64,000 nt of DNA from an uncultured Bacteroidales bacterium. GTDB taxonomy: Bacteria; Bacteroidota; Bacteroidia; Bacteroidales; Paludibacteraceae. The stretch lies in assembly GCA_902799875.1 (NCBI GenBank), contig CADCCH010000003.1:25016-89015 (forward strand), in the 5' to 3' direction. How positions within the stretch are numbered: the first letter of the stretch is position 1; every line of letters begins with the position of its first letter. Shown here piece after piece: positions 10,101-16,485 of this stretch. Made by a program: the position numbers and the translations under genes. The notes under the pieces are model-generated. The model was not told where the DNA came from, searched no databases, and saw only the letters and a list, made by a program, of their open reading frames with translations.

Positions 10101-10500
10101 TAGTCCAACCATAGAACTCACAACCTGTGAGGACGACACGTTTGTTTTCTGAATCATCGGCAGCAACAATCATATAGTCGTAACTGCCAATCGTGCTGCA
10201 ATCAAACTTGACGTTGATAAACTCAGCTTTAGCACCTTCTTTCAAGCGAACCGGGCAAACCGTTCTGATAATTACTTCTGCGCCTTCAGCTGCACGAACA
10301 GTCAACTCTTTACCGGTAAAGGCAAGATAGTTACCCGACTCTTCATAGGTACCGGCAGCCATTTCAATGATGTCACCTGAAGCTGCGCTATTCAGCGCTG
10401 CCTGCACAGCATTTGGTGTAGTGTTGTCGATGTTAATCACAGCAGCATTAAGTACTAGTGATAGCACCAATGCCGGAATAAGTAAAAATAATTTTTTCAT
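7132..10500 (-). CDS. Large secreted beta-helix protein with tandem binding-type domains and NGQL tail
   Basis: 1,122 residues, starting with the signal peptide MKKLFLLIPALVLSLVLNA. A right-handed beta-helix (about 25-330, DUF4957/DUF5123-like, N-D-x-x-I-T-N-S-T-F type rungs) comes first. About four related beta-sandwich domains of 130-145 residues follow (345-900). Two of them are near-identical over GDLKYGDNGNPLDEYVYWNI. A C-terminal module (about 910-1085) shares LNRTFKGGMYNTICLPFAV, PFLIKP and GMRAYF with the gene at 10740. The tail is ENGQLVIIKNGVKYNVMG. No catalytic residues are evident, so it could bind glycan or act as a beta-helix lyase or hydrolase. It is the middle gene of operon A. 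Confidence 0.8.
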   Translation of the reverse strand: MKKLFLLIPALVLSLVLNAAVINIDNTTPNAVQAALNSAASGDIIEMAAGTYEESGNYLAFTGKELTVRAAEGAEVIIRTVCPVRLKEGAKAEFINVKFDCSTIGSYDYMIVAADDSENKRVVLTGCEFYGWTKEKAMIEATSSRRLDAITIDNCYFHDCMKSVVFVENTGYNDLSITNSTFANIATSANFSAGVIDSRATSGSFSVDHCTFYNVQAMSTGYAAVGQVKLASGAVVSNCIFAFSESAASSIRTIRDKVAANNNLVYNYTADSGYGMQSDVVKTNCNIGNPLFTDAANGDFSFAGNWVTMELSPARGAATDGSDLGDPRWYSAEVLPSTDFASPYQFVGAKAQIAGNLWYDDVNEYLYYNDKSECGVATWKINATRACVLAATLNMNAATTTGHKFKVEVLDAEGNSIAETAEPSSKSDAGNIALPDQIVLPAAGNYTVKLYNLQGWSSAKIDGVTFAYVGGAVVTVPAEELVGTEAVLVNAGHLKVSKLANGDLKYGDNGNPLDEYVYWNINATKRGNMKVTLNVVAPSEGDPSSHEFLVELYSDLNAEPISSSAEAAATSGTGAKVLPNSINIPAVGNYIVKLTNKKQWSSAILHSIKFEYLGGETITVPANALIGEEAVLVDAGHLKVSKLENGDLKYGDNGNPLDEYVYWNINATKYGRMDVKLNVVAPSQGNPSGHQFLVELYSDLNESPIVSTVEPASTSTTGAIALPAINIPAIGNYIVKLTNQKQWSSAILHSIELAYAGGEVANVPGQILGVDAMLLKEDGGTLKMYHDENGDIQYNDNGYNLTEYALWNIHADAACELSVTLNIAHSGHMFTVELYDGETLLGTAIEADATKWDGGNIELEDHLNIPAAGNYTIKLINRQQYSGGALHGITFTAVVPPTFVTIDEMAENDDNWNAYVGGDAINVELNRTFKGGMYNTICLPFAVSSDKLVAAFGEGVELLYMNSATLNGNELDLIFAATSSIYQGTPFLIKPVADVVNPQFMDVQIVLNGNQPDVTAGDAANFIGNFIKSEVPAGDQNLFLMQDNELFFRQTATPIKGMRAYFHVNVPGAAQAIQRIRIEEAPAITTGINRVEANGSVKAIENGQLVIIKNGVKYNVMGIKLQ
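8501..9000 (-). repeat. Internal tandem domain duplication (68-bp identical core, 432-bp period)
   Basis: Positions 8501-8568 and 8933-9000 are identical over 68 bp and lie 432 bp (144 codons) apart in the same frame. They encode the shared part of two adjacent domains. Identity at the nucleotide level, including third codon positions, points to recent duplication or gene conversion. Confidence 0.8.
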
Positions 10501-10546
10501 ACTATTAAATATTTTTGTTAGTTAAAAAATGCACATTAAGCCGCTG

Positions 10547-10693
10547 TTAGAACGGTTTTTGGTTGGGATCGGTTGGGTCAGCACCTCCACCGTACTGGAT
10601 GGGTTCTGTACCATGGATAGAGCCAACGCAAATGGCGTTGAGTTGGCAGATCGACTGCGCGTTCGTTGCGGGGATTATATACTGTTTTCTCAT
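10547..10693 (-). CDS. Small Gly/Pro-containing protein (48 aa) with YIIPxT N-terminus
   Basis: ATG at 10691-10693, TAA at 10547-10549, 48 residues. It starts MRKQYIIPATNAQSICQLNA, followed by ICVGSIHG, a short GGG segment and an acidic proline-rich end (DPTDPNQKPF). It has three-part similarity to the 6955-7110 product: basic start plus YIIP[AT]T, a middle Cys plus GS, and a Gly- and Pro-rich end. It sits 46 nt after the stop of the 10740 gene and 46 nt before the start of the 10500 gene, so it belongs to operon A. It contains two Cys. Function unknown. Confidence 0.65.
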   Translation of the reverse strand: MRKQYIIPATNAQSICQLNAICVGSIHGTEPIQYGGGADPTDPNQKPF

Positions 10694-10739
10694 AATGCTA
10701 TAGATTTTATTATAGTAATAATAGTATATACTATATAGG

Positions 10740-13562
10740 TTATTTCATTCTTACACCCATTACGTTGTACTTCTTTCCGTCACGGATGATAACGAGTTGA
10801 CCGTTCTCGATGGTCTTAACCGAAGCGTTCGCCTTTGCATCCACGCAGTTGATCTCGGTCGTAACAGCCGGAGCGTCTGCTTCCACAATACGTGCCCGTT
10901 GGATAACACCTGCCGGTGCGTCATGGATAACAAAGTAACCACGCATACCCAAGATTTCTGTATCCACCGTCGGGAAATAGAGCGTATTGTTCGCTCCCAT
11001 GAAAAGGTTGTTCTCACTGGCAGGAATAGTTCCCTTTGCGAAGTTACCAATGAAGTTGGCTCTTGCGGTATTGACCGGATTCAAGGTCTTGTCGATCGTT
11101 ACACCAATAAACTTCGGATTGGCGATGTTTGCGGCAGGTTTGATGATGTACGGTACACCTGCTTCCATCTCGCTTACAGCGCTGAAGTTGAGGTTAAGAA
11201 CAAAATCTCCTTCTTCGATAGAGGACGAACTCAATTCCTTTACTACCGCATCCGGGAATACACGCTCCATCTCCGCTTCGTTCACCGCAAACGGCAGACA
11301 AATGGTATTGTACATATTCGCTGTGAGTGTACGATTTAACTGTACATTAACTTTATTACCATCGTTAGCACCGATGACTGCTTCCTCATTTGTTTCATCT
11401 TCGTCAATTGTAACTATCGGGGCAATAGAAATACTGCGGATAGTAGATGACGAGTATTGAACCGTATTGACTAATTTAATGTAATAATCTCCTTCTGTTG
11501 CAATATTCAATGTAGAAGCAGCGAATACTCCCGTGCTGCCTGTCTTTGATTCTGAGACGGCGGGAACCACCGGCTCTGCGTCATTGATATTGTTATACAA
11601 GGCTACCTGATACTGGTGTTGAGATGTACTTTCCTCTGGAATATTAAGCATTACGGTCATCTCTCCTTCTTTAGCATGAACCTTCCAATATGCATATTCA
11701 TAGAGATGATTAACATTATTACTAGATTGGATGTCTCCATTTTCCAGACGAATCATCATTTTTGTACTTGGATCTATTTTCTCCAATACAGCATCCGCTC
11801 CATACAATATACCGGGGAGCGCTTGCGTTTTGCCACCCTCATAAGTAGCCACAACTTTAAGAAGTCGGCTTTCTGCATTATTGTATGTATTCCGGACTTT
11901 TACAACATACACACCAGGTGTCAATTCGACTTTACCGGAGCTAATGGTTTGATCGCCTTTTGCCATACTCTCGTTAGTATTAGAAATCTTCTCCACGCTT
12001 TCGTCTTCGCTAAGCACTTTTATCTCGTACTTCTGACCTCCGTTCGGACGGCATACATGCGCGGTGAAATTGTAGTAAGCTTGATCAGTGACGTTTACTT
12101 TCCATTTAGCCCATTCTTGATCATTGTATCCTTCCGAGCCGCGAGGAGTAAAGAGGATAGAATCAACCGCACCCGTTTTATCTACCCAAGCACGAGGACT
12201 TAAAATGACATCATCCGGAGTTAAAGTTTGCGGGATATTAATTGCCTTACCTCCTTCATAGGTAGCAACAACTTTAAGAAGTCGGCTTTCTGCATGATTG
12301 TAGGTGTTTCTAACTTTGATAACATAAACACCAGGTGTTAATTCAACTTTTCCAGAACTAATGGTTTGATTCCCACTACTCATGCTTTCGTTTGTATAGG
12401 AAATCTTCTCCACGGTCTCGTCGCTATTGAACACCTTTATCTCATATTTCTGACCTCCATTTGGACGGCATACATGAGCGGTGAAATTGTAGTAAGATTG
12501 AGTAGTGACTTTTACTCTCCATTTTACCCACTCTTGGTCATTGTATCCTTCCGAGCCGCGAGGAGTAAAGAGGATAGAATCAACCGCACCCGTTTTATCC
12601 ACCCAAGCTCGGTCACTTAACATAGCATCGTCCGGGGTTAATGTTTGCGGAATCTCTATTGGGTTTCCTCCTTTGTATTCGAAAGCTATGCTGCTTAAGA
12701 TAGCACTTGAATATTGCGTATGATTCACTAATTTGATGTAGTAGTCACCGGCTTCCGGGATGACCAATTCCGGAGTCAGAGCTCGTGCCCCGGTACTGGA
12801 TGACGATGCTGTCTCTGCTGTAGTAGAAAGAGCAGATGCGCTCAAATTAGAATACAATTCCACATGGTAATCGTGGGTTGTCGATGATGTTGCGGCGACA
12901 TTGGCGGTTACTTTCATATTACCGCCTTGTGTGGCACGGACATACCAATATGCATATTCAGATGTAGGATCAACATTATCGTGGGATTTCAAATATCCTT
13001 CTTCTGTACGCAACATATATTTCTCACCCGTTTTGCCTAATACGGCATCTGCTCCGTTGAGCGGGTTGGTAGGAATATTTATTGTCAAACCTCCGGCATA
13101 GGTGAGTGTCATGCTGGCCACCTTACCATGCGACCATTGAATGGTATCTGTCACAACAATATCATACTCGCCTGCTTCCAGACCACGCAAATTCAATGTC
13201 CCACAGTCAGCAGCAGCATAGACTTTATCACTCTCTTTTTTCGGGCTGCGGGATTGTCTCAATGTGTCACCTGTTGCCGGATCTACCACACTGATGCGGA
13301 AGAAGAAAGTATTATTCGACCGCATATCGAGCGTCACACTGTAATAGCCCATATCGGCGATATTTACACGCCATTTTGCAAAGCCTTCATGAATAGTGCT
13401 TTCAGACCATGTAATTGAATCGGTTACGATGGAACCATTGGCAGACAAAGTAGCATCCGCTGCCATTAAAGTTACCGGAGTAGTTTTATTCAACCCTGGC
13501 GTAGTAGCATACGCCATCATTGTCAGCAACATTGCCGGAATTAAAAGAAATAATTTTTTCAT
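10740..13562 (-). CDS. Large secreted multi-domain beta-sandwich protein with NGQL tail
   Basis: About 940 residues from the ATG at 13560-13562 (signal peptide MKKLFLLIPAMLLTMMAYA). A longer frame starts at a TTG at 13634, but the -7 box overlaps it, so that start cannot be used; an ATG at 13592 is possible. The protein is a row of five or six domains of about 120-140 residues with jelly-roll CBM-like patterns (EYAYWYVRA, GDYYIKLVN). Two adjacent copies are nearly identical (VDKTGAVDSILFTPRGSEGY). A module with LNRTLTANMYNTICLPFAV and GMRGYF precedes the tail ENGQLVIIRDGKKYNVMG. No enzyme motif is seen; it is probably a glycan-binding surface protein. First gene of operon A. Confidence 0.8.
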   Translation of the reverse strand: MKKLFLLIPAMLLTMMAYATTPGLNKTTPVTLMAADATLSANGSIVTDSITWSESTIHEGFAKWRVNIADMGYYSVTLDMRSNNTFFFRISVVDPATGDTLRQSRSPKKESDKVYAAADCGTLNLRGLEAGEYDIVVTDTIQWSHGKVASMTLTYAGGLTINIPTNPLNGADAVLGKTGEKYMLRTEEGYLKSHDNVDPTSEYAYWYVRATQGGNMKVTANVAATSSTTHDYHVELYSNLSASALSTTAETASSSSTGARALTPELVIPEAGDYYIKLVNHTQYSSAILSSIAFEYKGGNPIEIPQTLTPDDAMLSDRAWVDKTGAVDSILFTPRGSEGYNDQEWVKWRVKVTTQSYYNFTAHVCRPNGGQKYEIKVFNSDETVEKISYTNESMSSGNQTISSGKVELTPGVYVIKVRNTYNHAESRLLKVVATYEGGKAINIPQTLTPDDVILSPRAWVDKTGAVDSILFTPRGSEGYNDQEWAKWKVNVTDQAYYNFTAHVCRPNGGQKYEIKVLSEDESVEKISNTNESMAKGDQTISSGKVELTPGVYVVKVRNTYNNAESRLLKVVATYEGGKTQALPGILYGADAVLEKIDPSTKMMIRLENGDIQSSNNVNHLYEYAYWKVHAKEGEMTVMLNIPEESTSQHQYQVALYNNINDAEPVVPAVSESKTGSTGVFAASTLNIATEGDYYIKLVNTVQYSSSTIRSISIAPIVTIDEDETNEEAVIGANDGNKVNVQLNRTLTANMYNTICLPFAVNEAEMERVFPDAVVKELSSSSIEEGDFVLNLNFSAVSEMEAGVPYIIKPAANIANPKFIGVTIDKTLNPVNTARANFIGNFAKGTIPASENNLFMGANNTLYFPTVDTEILGMRGYFVIHDAPAGVIQRARIVEADAPAVTTEINCVDAKANASVKTIENGQLVIIRDGKKYNVMGVRMK
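12121..12599 (-). repeat. Internal tandem domain duplication (62-bp identical core, 417-bp period)
   Basis: Positions 12121-12182 and 12538-12599 are identical over 62 bp and lie 417 bp (139 codons) apart in frame. They encode the same part of two neighbouring domains, again suggesting a recent in-gene duplication. Confidence 0.8.
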
Positions 13563-13630
13563 GATATTATGTAGTGTGTTTTTGTTCTTCATAATGGATT
13601 GTTGCGGGGGCTTTTTACCACAAACGCGGC

Positions 13631-13639
13631 GCAAAGGTA
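13631..13639 (-). promoter_or_regulatory. Operon A promoter, -7 box TACCTTTGC without -33 TTG
   Basis: On the minus strand TACCTTTGC fits the Bacteroidota -7 form. The three bases at the usual -33 position (complement of 13660-13662) read CAC, not TTG. The nearest edge of the shared upstream element (13673) is separated from the box by 33 nt. This pattern suggests activator-dependent transcription. Confidence 0.6.
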
Positions 13640-13672
13640 CTACTTTTTATTGAACGTACGTGCGTACGCAGA

Positions 13673-13688
13673 TGTGTTTTATAACATA
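13673..13688 (-). promoter_or_regulatory. Putative activator site upstream of operon A
   Basis: On the minus strand this reads TATGTTATAAAACACA, which differs at 2 of 16 positions from the core TATGCTATAAAACATA found upstream of operons B and C. A TTTCG lies just upstream of it, as at the other two sites. The gap to the -7 box is 33 nt, as in the other two promoters. Confidence 0.6.
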
Positions 13689-13771
13689 AAAAACGAAATA
13701 TTGAAACATAAATTCACCTAAACACCTTAATTACAGTCAATAACGCAAACGCCAAATCACCCCAAAACCCC

Positions 13772-13853
13772 TTTCGTAACGTTTCGAAGAAAAACGGTTA
13801 GAAGAGTACTACTTGCAGACCATAATCGTAACAATCTTCGAAACGTTACGAAA
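13772..13853. promoter_or_regulatory. Long inverted-repeat operator pair (19-bp arms, 63 bp apart)
   Basis: TTTCGTAACGTTTCGAAGA at 13772-13790 and its perfect reverse complement at 13835-13853, separated by 44 nt. The centre-to-centre distance is 63 bp, close to six helical turns. Each arm contains AACGTT and TTCGAA palindromes. DeoR/GlpR-family operators commonly use TTCG...CGAA half sites, and a DeoR-family gene lies in the same locus, so this could be a looping operator between operons A and B. Confidence 0.6.
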
Positions 13854-13866
13854 TGAGAATCGAAAG

Positions 13867-13898
13867 ATACAACATGCTGAAAAATCAGTGTGTTGTAT
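13867..13898. repeat. Hairpin upstream of operon B promoter
   Basis: ATACAACA (13867-13874) pairs with TGTTGTAT (13891-13898). An inner CTGA/TCAG stem closes an AAAA loop, and a T-rich run follows on the plus strand. The sequence ACAACATGCT inside it recurs at 24770-24779, again 36-37 nt before the shared element. It may be a binding site or the terminator of an unseen small RNA. Confidence 0.5.
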
Positions 13899-13905
13899 TT
13901 TTATA

Positions 13906-13971
13906 TTTCGAAAGTATGCTATAAAACATAACTTTCGCGTGCGCAGATATAAGGAATATATAGTAATTTTG
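13906..13971 (+). promoter_or_regulatory. Operon B promoter with upstream activator-like element
   Basis: The element at 13906-13930 begins TTTCGAAAG and continues TATGCTATAAAACATA. It is 24/25 identical to 24806-24830. Thirty-three nucleotides later comes TAATTTTG (13964-13971). The usual -33 TTG is missing (13941-13943 reads GCG). Element position and missing -33 suggest an activator bound just upstream of polymerase. Confidence 0.7.
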
Positions 13972-14059
13972 CATCGCGTTCGGCAATAAGAGCGCGAAAA
14001 GCCTCCGGCAAGGTTTACATCGGGGACCCCATTAAGTTATCATTCAAAACACACATAAT

Positions 14060-15184
14060 ATGGCAAACACAGGTTTTACATTTAATGAGATTCATCAGCA
14101 ACCCGCCATGTGGCGCAAGGAATTGAAAGCGTTACTGGAGAATCAGGAAGCAATCAGTGCGTTCATGCACAAGTATTTGACCCCGGAGACGGATATCGTC
14201 TTGACCGGAGCCGGCACATCGGCGTTTATCGGCGACGCATTGCAACCGGTGATGCGTGGTATGTGGAAGAATGTTCGTTCGGTAGCTACGACGGATATTA
14301 TCACCCATGCCAAGTATCTGCTGAGCCCGGACAAACCGCTGTTGCTGGTTAGTTTCGCCCGTTCGGGAAATAGTCCTGAGAGCGTGGGAGCTGTGAACTT
14401 GGCGAACAAACTCTGCAAGAATGTGGCGCATGTTTATATTACGTGCAACAAGAACGGTAAATTGGCTCAGCAGGCAGCCGGCAAGGACAATATCCTGTTG
14501 CTCTTATTGCCGGAAGAGACTGATGACAAGTCGCTGGCTATGACCAGTTCGTTCTCGACGATGTTGCTGACCTGCCAGATGCTCGGTCATATCGACACGC
14601 TGGAGAACGACGTGGAGATGGTCGATTCGGTAGCGAAGAACGCAGAAGCTATCATGGCAGAGTATGAGGACAAGCTGAAAGAGATCGCGAGCCGTCCTTT
14701 TGAGCGCGGTGTGTTCCTTGGTTCGGGTGCACTGAAGGGTATCGCGGAAGAGTGCCATCTGAAACTGCAGGAGTTGACGGACGGCGCGGTGGTATGTAAG
14801 TTCGACAGTTTCTTGGGCTTCCGTCACGGACCGAAGGCAGTGGTAAACAGCAAGTCGATCGTCGTTTACCTGATGACCGAGCAAGAGGATGTACAGCGTT
14901 ATGAGCGCGACCTCGTTAAGCAGGTGGATGCCAACAATAAGCCGGTGGCACAGATCATCGTCATTGCCGGTAAGGCGCCGGAGTTGCCGGGTGTGAAGGC
15001 AGATCTGGTGGTTAAAATGCCTTACGGACCGAAGGAGAACGATTTCTACGGTATCGTGCCGTACGTATTGGTAGGACAGCTGTTAGGCTACTACGCATCG
15101 CTGGCGCACGGTTTGAATCCCGACGCACCGAGCGTAAGCGGAAATATCCACCGGGTTGTGGAGGGTGTGACGATTTATGAATAA
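14060..15184 (+). CDS. agaS: AgaS-family sugar isomerase/deaminase (SIS domains)
   Basis: A 374-residue cytoplasmic protein with two SIS domains. The first sugar-phosphate motif is TGAGTSAFIGDAL (about residues 49-61), followed by SFARSGNSPESVGAVNLA. The second domain has LGSGALKGIAEECHLKLQELTDG and FLGFRHGPKAVV. This is the AgaS pattern; in Enterobacteria AgaS converts galactosamine-6-phosphate to tagatose-6-phosphate with loss of ammonia. It is the first gene of operon B, followed by a GatZ-family gene and a PfkB kinase, which supports an amino-galactose route. It might act as a ketose/aldose isomerase on another phosphosugar. Confidence 0.88.
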   Translation: MANTGFTFNEIHQQPAMWRKELKALLENQEAISAFMHKYLTPETDIVLTGAGTSAFIGDALQPVMRGMWKNVRSVATTDIITHAKYLLSPDKPLLLVSFARSGNSPESVGAVNLANKLCKNVAHVYITCNKNGKLAQQAAGKDNILLLLLPEETDDKSLAMTSSFSTMLLTCQMLGHIDTLENDVEMVDSVAKNAEAIMAEYEDKLKEIASRPFERGVFLGSGALKGIAEECHLKLQELTDGAVVCKFDSFLGFRHGPKAVVNSKSIVVYLMTEQEDVQRYERDLVKQVDANNKPVAQIIVIAGKAPELPGVKADLVVKMPYGPKENDFYGIVPYVLVGQLLGYYASLAHGLNPDAPSVSGNIHRVVEGVTIYE

Positions 15185-15226
15185 ATCGGTATCCCGGAAT
15201 ATCGGAATATCGGTATCCCGAAAGTT
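15185..15226. repeat. Short 24-bp-period repeat between agaS and agaZ
   Basis: ATCGGTATCCCG occurs at 15185-15196 and again at 15209-15220 (24-bp period), with ATCGGAATAT fragments between. It lies in the 71-nt gap between the two genes and could fold. Function unknown. Confidence 0.55.
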
Positions 15227-15255
15227 TTAATAGAACATTTTAACTCAAAAATAAT

Positions 15256-16485
15256 ATGAAAAAGACAGAGCATATTCTCCAAGTAATGGAGGAGAGAAAG
15301 AAAGTAACCGGAGTTCCAATGACCTTGTTTGCAGCATGTCCGAACTCCTTGTCAGTCATCAAAGCATCGTTCCGTGCAGCGAAACGTAATAACTCGCCAA
15401 TCTATTTCGCAACAACGCTGAACCAAGTCGATTGCGACGGCGGTTACACCGGTATGACCCAAGAAGCGTTCACGAAGATCTTGGCTCGCGAGGCTGCGGC
15501 TGTGAACTATACGGGTCCGTACGTTGTAGCGATCGATCACGGAGGTCCGTGGTTGAAGGACAAACAATCGATCGAGCGTTGGGACACCGAGCGCGCTATG
15601 AACGGTGTGAAGAAGAGCTACGAGGCAGCTATCCTCGCCGGTTATGACCTGATCCACGTCGATCCGACCGTAGATATCTTCCTGCCGAAGGGTGAGATCA
15701 TCGATATTCATGTAGTGGTTAAACGTACGGTTGAGCTCATCAAGCATGCCGAGGACTTCCGTAAGGCACATAACATCGCACCGATCTCCTACGAAGTAGG
15801 AACGGAAGAGGTGCACGGTGGTCTGGCAGACGAGAAGACGTTCGACACCTTCCTCGAGGGTCTGAAAGCCGGTTTGCACGAGGTAGGTCTGGACGATGTA
15901 TGGCCGTGCTTCATCGTAGGTAAGGTTGGTACCGACCTGCACACAACTTTCTTTGATCCGGAGGTAGCACGTAAATTGACGGCGAAAGTTCGTCCTTACG
16001 GAAGCTATATCAAGGGTCACTACAGCGACGATGTAGAGAACCCGGTGGATTATCCGAAGGCAGGTATGGGCGCCGCGAACGTAGGACCGGAGTTCACGAT
16101 GAACGAGTACGATGCGTTGGCTGAACTCGAAGAGCTGGAGAAGAAACTGTACGCAGAGGGCAAGGTAGCGCAGTTGAGCAATATGACGCAAGTGCTTTGG
16201 CAATGCGTATATGAGTCCAACCGCTGGAAGAAATGGTTGCACGGCGAAGAGGTAGGTAAGGACCTGAAGGACTGCACGCCGGATCGTCAGTTATGGTTGG
16301 TGAAGACCGGTTGCCGTTACATCTGGCAGAAACCGGAGGCACTGGTAGCCCGTCAGACGCTGTACGACAACCTGGAGCGTCTGGGTATCCATGCCGAAGA
16401 GGTGGTACTGATGCGTATTGAGCACAATATGGATAAATATTACAATGCATTTAATATTGTTAATCTGAATGATTATCTTAAGTAA
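15256..16485 (+). CDS. agaZ: GatZ/KbaZ-family protein (tagatose-bisphosphate aldolase subunit or tagatose-6-P epimerase)
   Basis: 409 residues, full length for the GatZ/KbaZ/AgaZ family. Recognisable segments include GVPMTLFAACPNSLSVIKAS near the start, YVVAIDHGGPW, LIHVDPTVD, ISYEVGTEEVHGG and KGHYSDDVENP. In Enterobacteria GatZ/KbaZ supports the catalytic GatY/KbaY subunit of tagatose-1,6-bisphosphate aldolase. No GatY/KbaY gene is present in this window. Some members of this family are described as 4-epimerases acting on tagatose-6-P/fructose-6-P, which would fit a lone gene. It is the second gene of operon B and overlaps the start of the next gene by 17 nt. Confidence 0.88.
   Translation: MKKTEHILQVMEERKKVTGVPMTLFAACPNSLSVIKASFRAAKRNNSPIYFATTLNQVDCDGGYTGMTQEAFTKILAREAAAVNYTGPYVVAIDHGGPWLKDKQSIERWDTERAMNGVKKSYEAAILAGYDLIHVDPTVDIFLPKGEIIDIHVVVKRTVELIKHAEDFRKAHNIAPISYEVGTEEVHGGLADEKTFDTFLEGLKAGLHEVGLDDVWPCFIVGKVGTDLHTTFFDPEVARKLTAKVRPYGSYIKGHYSDDVENPVDYPKAGMGAANVGPEFTMNEYDALAELEELEKKLYAEGKVAQLSNMTQVLWQCVYESNRWKKWLHGEEVGKDLKDCTPDRQLWLVKTGCRYIWQKPEALVARQTLYDNLERLGIHAEEVVLMRIEHNMDKYYNAFNIVNLNDYLK

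Larger units (their letters stand above)
13563..14059. promoter_or_regulatory. Divergent control region between operons A and B
   Basis: A 497-nt gene-free stretch. From left to right it holds the operon A promoter -7 box (13631-13639), an activator-like element in reverse orientation (13673-13688), a 19-bp inverted repeat with arms 63 bp apart (13772-13853), a hairpin (13867-13898), a second element (13906-13930) and the operon B -7 box (13964-13971). The operon B leader is about 80 nt. I see no gene in it. Confidence 0.75.

Noticed and set aside
10529..10738. Open frame of 69 codons on the plus strand
   Set aside because: It is antisense to the small Gly-rich gene 10547-10693, has no family features, and the minus-strand protein matches the 6955-7110 protein.
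13653..13670. GTACGT/GCGTAC palindromic sequence near the operon A promoter
   Set aside because: The palindrome is imperfect and no second copy is found at the other two promoters, so I do not list it as an operator.
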